Below are positions 6,273-10,448 of a DNA stretch of 10,448 bases, piece by piece. The stretch comes from Candidatus Zhuqueibacterota bacterium. Its GTDB lineage: Bacteria; SM23-31. Numbering within the stretch: the first letter of the stretch is position 1; the number at the start of each line of letters is the position of its first letter. The translations under genes and the position numbers were made by a program. The notes under the pieces were generated by a model. It saw only the letters and a program-made list of their open reading frames with translations. It searched no databases and was not told where the DNA came from. The DNA is taken from NCBI GenBank assembly GCA_022562855.1, contig JADFON010000040.1, positions 1 to 10,448 of the forward strand. Reading direction: 5' to 3'.

Positions 6273-6311
6273 ATATCAAATATTTTAATAGTCGAAAAAT
6301 CCGAACATAAT

Positions 6312-6351
6312 AAAAAAGGCTCGTGGTTAAAAATAAACCATGAGCCTTTTT
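6312..6351 (-). terminator. Strong intrinsic terminator after the LysM gene, near-symmetrical
   Basis: A 16-bp stem (6313-6328 with 6336-6351) contains one G-T wobble, a 7-nt loop, a GGCTC/GAGCC core and flanking A and T runs. Read on the minus strand it ends in six T, about 70-110 nt past the LysM stop. The symmetry would let it act in both directions. It separates the envelope genes from phoH, which therefore needs its own promoter in 6273-6311. Confidence 0.9.
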
Positions 6352-6421
6352 ACAGTTTTTAACAAATAATAAGCAATAAAATCATGTTTCTAAAATTTCA
6401 ACATCAATAACCGTCAAGTGG

Positions 6422-7279
6422 TCACCGTATAATAAATATCATGTGTGGATATATAACATTTGCATCGTTTGAAGTGCCCTCTATCACCGATTTGTTAAGT
6501 TCATATAACTGGTTCCACTTAAACGGATCGTTATAGACCTGCGGCAACCCCGCAATCTTTGAAAGGTATTCACCCCTGACGACCAAATGTTCGTTATCGA
6601 GAACGTCTTTGAATATCTTGAAATCCTGACCCGGAAAAATGAGATTAGGGTCCTTGATCATGTCCCTGTTTTTCGTATAAATTCGAATCCACTGAAACGG
6701 GTCGTTATAGATACTCGGCATCTTCGATATTTTCCAGAGATGGTCGCCGTTTGAAACAGTATACACTTCAAACGGAGGCGAAGCGTTTTCAAGCGCATCT
6801 CTCAGACGGTTCAGTAAATTATTGATTTCATCGATCAATGAATGGGCGTCGGGATGTTTTGCCGCCGTTCTGCCGGAGAGTTCCGAAAGACGGTCGCCGG
6901 CGCCATCGACCTCGTCACCGCGTCTGTACAGGTCTCCGGATGAGAGATTCAAAAGACCTTCTATTGTACTTTTGAGACGGCGCAGTTCCGAAAGATAATT
7001 CTGTAGTCCCTGTTCGGTAGTGCCAAGCTCACGCCATACATCGTCCATGATAGTATCGATTTGCTGATTTAGTTCGTCTAACCGCGCACGAAGCTCAGCA
7101 ATTTCACTTTCAAGCTGGGCAATTCTGGTTTGTGCGGCAGCTTCTCTTTGTTGCCATTCCTGCAACTGGGCAAGATAATCTCCGTATTTCACTTTCTCCT
7201 GCGCAGACAGCGGAGCAACCCCCACTATGCAAACCGCCAGCAAAGCGGTCAAGGTTAGAATCAAATATTTCGATTTCAT
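6422..7279 (-). CDS. Secreted coiled-coil protein with two LysM-like domains
   Basis: Probable periplasmic, peptidoglycan-associated protein of 285 residues. A signal peptide covers 1-26 (KSKY, then a hydrophobic core, with cleavage likely after LSA before QEK). Residues about 34-110 form a Gln/Glu/Leu-rich coiled coil (REAAAQTRIAQLESEIAELR at 45-64). A linker follows, then two LysM-like domains. The first, at about 171-223, runs from VYTVSNGDHLWKIS to NLIFPGQDF; the second is at about 231-284. They share SIYNDPFQWIRIY and QVYNDPFKWNQLY, and the duplication is still visible in the DNA (6521-6546 versus 6695-6720). The second copy has RGEYLSKIA where the first has the canonical GD..W.I, so it may bind differently. 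AGGAG lies ten nt before the ATG at 7279. It follows the lipoprotein gene by 56 nt with no promoter seen between, so they probably share a message. No enzymatic domain is visible. Confidence 0.88.
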   Translation of the reverse strand: MKSKYLILTLTALLAVCIVGVAPLSAQEKVKYGDYLAQLQEWQQREAAAQTRIAQLESEIAELRARLDELNQQIDTIMDDVWRELGTTEQGLQNYLSELRRLKSTIEGLLNLSSGDLYRRGDEVDGAGDRLSELSGRTAAKHPDAHSLIDEINNLLNRLRDALENASPPFEVYTVSNGDHLWKISKMPSIYNDPFQWIRIYTKNRDMIKDPNLIFPGQDFKIFKDVLDNEHLVVRGEYLSKIAGLPQVYNDPFKWNQLYELNKSVIEGTSNDANVIYPHMIFIIR

Positions 7280-7335
7280 ACGTTTTCAACTCCTATAATT
7301 TTCCAACAATTGAGGATGACTGGACCGGAAATATC

Positions 7336-7605
7336 TTATTTATTTTCTCCTCCCCTTATACTTTTCAGGAGATCTTCTGCATCGAGTAATTCCTGCTCTT
7401 TCTGCGTGATTTGCCTCTCCAAATCTGCTTTTTCAGCTTCTAAATCCTGTACCTTTTGTTCCGCCGACAATGCGGCTTGTCTTTGTCGTTCCAGGGCATT
7501 GAGGTCATCCTGGCTTGCATATTTCGTACAACCACCAAATACAAGGACAAGACTTGACAAAGAGATACTGACAACAACCGCTGCAGTTCTTAATTTACAT
7601 TTCAT
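7336..7605 (-). CDS. Small coiled-coil lipoprotein, Lpp-like
   Basis: An 89-residue precursor with a basic start, a hydrophobic stretch (8-23) and a lipobox FGGC that places the lipidated cysteine at 26. The residue after it is threonine, not aspartate, which by the E. coli Lol rule predicts the outer membrane. The mature 64 residues are almost entirely heptad-patterned, with Val52, Leu55, Leu62, Ile66, Leu73, Leu80 and Ile83 at the core positions. The chain ends GGENK, a free C-terminal lysine, as in Braun's lipoprotein, whose terminal lysine is joined to peptidoglycan. Sequence identity to Lpp is not apparent, so an analogous role is inference. AGGAGG stands ten nt before the ATG at 7605. 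It is the first gene behind the consensus promoter at 7679-7707, consistent with abundant expression, and is followed by the LysM gene. Confidence 0.85.
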   Translation of the reverse strand: MKCKLRTAAVVVSISLSSLVLVFGGCTKYASQDDLNALERQRQAALSAEQKVQDLEAEKADLERQITQKEQELLDAEDLLKSIRGGENK

Positions 7606-7678
7606 GAATCGGGAACCTCCTGTTGTGTACTAAAACGGATGGTAAAATCTTGGCGTATATACTATATTAAGGTACATT

Positions 7679-7719
7679 ATAATAACAAATTATAAAATTA
7701 TTGTCAAGTGAAAAAAAAA
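7679..7719 (-). promoter_or_regulatory. Consensus sigma-70 promoter with upstream T-tract
   Basis: On the minus strand TTGACA (7707-7702), a perfect -35 box, is followed by exactly 17 nt and TATTAT (7684-7679). A run of nine T (7719-7711) sits at about -40 to -48, like a proximal UP element. The predicted start near 7672 gives a leader of about 66 nt before the lipoprotein ATG. This is the strongest promoter in the window and implies high expression of the lipoprotein and LysM genes. Confidence 0.88.
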
Positions 7720-7772
7720 CACCTTATTATATTGATCAAGCACAAATCTCTGCATATACACAGTGTTGTAGC

Positions 7773-7791
7773 AGACCTTTAACGACGGTCT
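7773..7791 (-). other. Weak hairpin downstream of the RND gene
   Basis: AGACC (7773-7777) and GGTCT (7787-7791) form a 5-bp stem with a 9-nt loop, about 50 nt past the RND stop. No T-run follows on the minus strand, so it is a poor terminator candidate. I see no better one between the RND gene and the lipoprotein promoter. Confidence 0.25.
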
Positions 7792-7841
7792 ATATATAGT
7801 ATTACGAGACTGATTGCAGATCGGTTCCTTTATTGTATTTT

Positions 7842-10448
7842 CTACCCGATTTCATCCAGATTCGGTATCGGTTTCAACAACTTTACTCCAAAAAAAAGTT
7901 TAATGTCGTCAACCCCGGCAAACAGGCATGGGATAATGAATAACGTAAAAATAGTCGAGAAAAACAAACCTCCTACAATTGTTACCGCGAGAGGTCCCCA
8001 TGTATCCGACATGCCTCCCAGTCCTAAAGCCATCGGCAAGAGTCCGAAAATCGTTGTTACCGATGTCAGGACAATCGGGCGAAAACGAACCGAGCCAGCC
8101 ATAATTATCGACCGCCACTTGCTGTAGCCGGCTTTCCGGGCGTTGTTTATAAAGCTGATAAGCACCAAGGCATCGTTTACAACTATGCCCGACAAAGCGA
8201 CTATCCCGTACATAGTCGCAATCGTAAACGGGCTGTTTATGATGAGCAGTCCGGCTATTGCCCCGATAAAGGCGAACGGAATAGTATAGAGAATGATTAA
8301 CGGCTGTATGAAAGAACTGAATTGACCGCCGAGGATTATATAAATAAGGAACACTCCAAGTATAAAGAGTTTCCAAAGACCTTCCATCGTCTCGGCGAAT
8401 TCGGAAAATTCGCCTCCGAACGTCAAGGAATACCCGGGATGACTGGCTGCAATGTCTTCGTATTCTTCCATGATCCGGTTGTTTACGGCATTCGTATTTG
8501 CTATAGAAGCGTCAACATCTGCTGTAACGGTAATTGTTCTTTCCCCGTCGGTCCTTTGAATAGCGGTGTATCCCGGTTCAATAGAAAAATCGGCAATGTC
8601 TCTCAAAGCTACAAGTTTATTTAACGGGGTTTTAATTTTTAAATTTTTAAGATCATCGATGCTGTTTCTGGAGTTACTTTTGTACTTTACGATAATTTCG
8701 ATTTCTTCATCCAAATCTCTGAAATTTGAAGCGACAGATCCGTCAAAAGCCGTCCGAACCGTTGAGGCAATCTGAAAAATATCGAGACCGTAAAGCGCCG
8801 CACGCTCTTCATTTACTTTTATTTTCAACTCCTTTTTACCAAAATCGAAGTTGTCCCGGATATCGAACACTCCTTCAATTCGGCTGAGTGAAGCCTTTAC
8901 TTTGTCGGCAATTATACGCAATTCATCAAAATTCTCACCCCGGATTCTTATTTCAACAGGCGGTCCGGTCGGCGGTCCCGTGTTTACGCCGGAAAATTCG
9001 ATAGACTTTATACCCGGTATATCTTCGGTTTTTGTGCGGAGTTCTTCTATATACGACTCGACGCGTCTATCCCTGTACTCAGCCTCGACAAGTTCGATGG
9101 TCAACTGACCGACGTTCGGTTTAAGATACCAATCGCTGTCTGTCTGCATAACCCCGGTGTTGGTTACAACAGACTTGACATCGGCATCGGGGAGGGTCAT
9201 TGCCTCTGCCTCAAGCTGCCTCATTATACGATCGGTTTCTTCCAGTTTTGTCCCTTCCGGCAGCATTACGCGGACAAAAAACAACGGAACTTCGTCCCCT
9301 GCAAACATGTCAACACCGATAAATGCTACAACAAGAAAAATACTGAATAAAAACAAAACCGTAACCACGCCGATAGCTAAATACCTTTTACGAAACAGGT
9401 GTTTCAGAATTTTAAGATACTTTGAGCGAATTTTCAAAAATACTTTATTCCGTTTATGGACGGTGTGATTTTTTCTTGAGCTCCATTCCGCTATATGCGA
9501 GGGAAGTACAAAAAATGCTTCGAACAGGGACGCCACAAGGGCAAGGGTAACAACAATGGGCATTACCTTGAAAAATTCTCCTATTATTCCCGGTACAAGC
9601 ATCAACGGCAAAAATGCGGCAACCGTGGTCCCTGTGGCTGCAAGCACCGGTATCGTAATCTCTTTTGTGCCGATTACCGCTGCCTTATAAGGCGAATATC
9701 CTTTCTGTATATAACGGAAACAGTTCTCGATGACGATTATGGCATCGTCTACAATGATCCCAAGCACCAGGACAAGCCCGAATAACGATGTCCCGTTTAA
9801 AGATTCGCCTTTAATGTTTAAGAATATAAAAGTCATAAGGAATGTCACCGGTATTCCGATTGCTGCGAACATGGCGTTCCGCCACCCGATAAAAAGCCAC
9901 AGTACAATCAAAACCATGATAAGCCCAATTATCGCGTTTGATTCTAATATATCCAAAACAGCGGCAACCGGAATTGCCATATCATTAGAAAAACGTATGT
10001 TCACTCCGGAAGGCAGATTTTTTTGTTTTCTTTCAGCGATATCCCGGATTTCTTTCACCAGGTCGATAACATTCCCTTCGGGATTTTTTGCAATGGTCAT
10101 TGTTATGGTGCTTTGACCGTCAAGCCTGCTGAGATTTCCGGCTTCTTCAAGAGTGTCTGAAACTGTCGCCACATCCCTGACCCTGACTTGACCTTCATTG
10201 GCGCTCATTCTGACAATGACATTTTTTAAATCTTCAACCCGGTCAACTTCGCCGACCGTTCTCAAAATATACTCCGATCTGCCGACTGTCAACGTCCCGC
10301 CGGGAATGTTCAGGTTTTTCATGGCAATGCTATTTACCACCTGACTTAAAGAAAGATTATAACTATTGAGCCTTTCCCGGTCTACTTCAACCCAAATTTC
10401 ACGGTCGCGGACGCGTCCAAGTTCAGCCCGGGCAATATGGCTCAGACT
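7842..10448 (-). CDS. RND-family efflux permease, N-terminus beyond window edge
   Basis: Inner-membrane proton-driven exporter subunit of the AcrB/HAE1 superfamily. The frame stays open to the window edge, giving 868 visible residues. Compared with about 1040 in the family, roughly 170-180 are missing, including TM1. The visible part begins inside the porter domain, with VDRERLNSYNLSLSQVV. TM2-TM6 lie at about 170-318, with the proton-relay aspartates Asp234-Asp235 in GIIVDDAIIVIEN (TM4). The second periplasmic loop spans about 380-685, including GPPTGPPVEIRIRG. TM8-TM12 lie at about 690-842. In TM10 the sequence is SGIVVNDALVLI: the lysine that AcrB has there (Lys940) is Asn758, as I recall for another common RND clade. 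Substrate cannot be read. The membrane-fusion partner and outer-membrane channel, if linked, would lie upstream beyond 10448. A GTG at 10340 lies inside the open frame and is not the true start. Confidence 0.95.
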   Translation of the reverse strand, partial: SLSHIARAELGRVRDREIWVEVDRERLNSYNLSLSQVVNSIAMKNLNIPGGTLTVGRSEYILRTVGEVDRVEDLKNVIVRMSANEGQVRVRDVATVSDTLEEAGNLSRLDGQSTITMTIAKNPEGNVIDLVKEIRDIAERKQKNLPSGVNIRFSNDMAIPVAAVLDILESNAIIGLIMVLIVLWLFIGWRNAMFAAIGIPVTFLMTFIFLNIKGESLNGTSLFGLVLVLGIIVDDAIIVIENCFRYIQKGYSPYKAAVIGTKEITIPVLAATGTTVAAFLPLMLVPGIIGEFFKVMPIVVTLALVASLFEAFFVLPSHIAEWSSRKNHTVHKRNKVFLKIRSKYLKILKHLFRKRYLAIGVVTVLFLFSIFLVVAFIGVDMFAGDEVPLFFVRVMLPEGTKLEETDRIMRQLEAEAMTLPDADVKSVVTNTGVMQTDSDWYLKPNVGQLTIELVEAEYRDRRVESYIEELRTKTEDIPGIKSIEFSGVNTGPPTGPPVEIRIRGENFDELRIIADKVKASLSRIEGVFDIRDNFDFGKKELKIKVNEERAALYGLDIFQIASTVRTAFDGSVASNFRDLDEEIEIIVKYKSNSRNSIDDLKNLKIKTPLNKLVALRDIADFSIEPGYTAIQRTDGERTITVTADVDASIANTNAVNNRIMEEYEDIAASHPGYSLTFGGEFSEFAETMEGLWKLFILGVFLIYIILGGQFSSFIQPLIILYTIPFAFIGAIAGLLIINSPFTIATMYGIVALSGIVVNDALVLISFINNARKAGYSKWRSIIMAGSVRFRPIVLTSVTTIFGLLPMALGLGGMSDTWGPLAVTIVGGLFFSTIFTLFIIPCLFAGVDDIKLFFGVKLLKPIPNLDEIG

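Noticed and set aside
7711-7719. T9 tract read as the tail of a terminator for the RND gene
   Set aside because: No stable stem directly precedes it on the minus strand. Its position just upstream of a perfect -35 box fits a promoter element better.
7732-7739. TTGATCAA palindrome upstream of the lipoprotein promoter
   Set aside because: An 8-bp palindrome with no second copy or extension, so not supported as an operator.
10338-10340. GTG at 10340 as the start of the RND gene
   Set aside because: The reading frame continues without a stop to the window edge, and the extra 36 codons match the family, so this GTG encodes an internal valine.
1-10448. CRISPR array, tRNA or rRNA genes, insertion-sequence or phage genes
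   Set aside because: No regularly spaced direct repeats, cloverleaf sequence, rRNA-like segment, transposase or integrase was seen on either strand.

Overview
The window is a coding-dense stretch of chromosome in which every gene I can support lies on the minus strand, so it reads from high to low coordinates. It suggests a Gram-negative, didermic bacterium: it encodes an RND exporter, a lipobox-bearing small lipoprotein and a periplasmic LysM protein. The one strong promoter is a textbook sigma-70 type (TTGACA, 17 nt, TATTAT), which argues against Bacteroidota proper. The style of the LysM protein and the intergenic repeats resembles uncultured FCB-type lineages, but that placement is only an impression. 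No phage, plasmid or insertion-sequence genes, tRNA, rRNA or CRISPR array are visible.

Layout, in order of transcription. (1) 10448-7842: the C-terminal five-sixths of an RND efflux permease, cut by the window edge. (2) 7719-6422: a consensus promoter drives a Lpp-like small lipoprotein and a two-LysM envelope protein, closed by a strong, near-symmetrical terminator at 6312-6351. (3) 6272-4274: a PhoH-family ATPase followed by a YtnP-like metallo-beta-lactamase-fold hydrolase. (4) 4273-4000: a structured intergenic region with a REP/MITE-like palindromic element. (5) 3999-339: a compact acyl-CoA operon: acetyl-CoA acetyltransferase (TTG start), 3-hydroxyacyl-CoA dehydrogenase, an unrecognised 117-residue protein and acyl-CoA dehydrogenase. 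(6) 76-1: the first 25 codons of what looks like a branched-chain aminotransferase.

The operon carries three of the four steps that interconvert two acetyl-CoA and butyryl-CoA (or that run one turn of beta-oxidation). The enoyl-CoA hydratase and the electron-transfer flavoprotein are not in the window. The lipoprotein and LysM protein are probably co-transcribed and are plausible partners at the outer membrane/peptidoglycan interface.

Most of the window is ordinary housekeeping and envelope sequence. I see no clear new biological system. The least explained items are the 117-residue protein, the palindromic element, a 20-nt motif repeated at the same distance downstream of two stop codons, and the Lpp-like lipoprotein ending in lysine beside a LysM protein.
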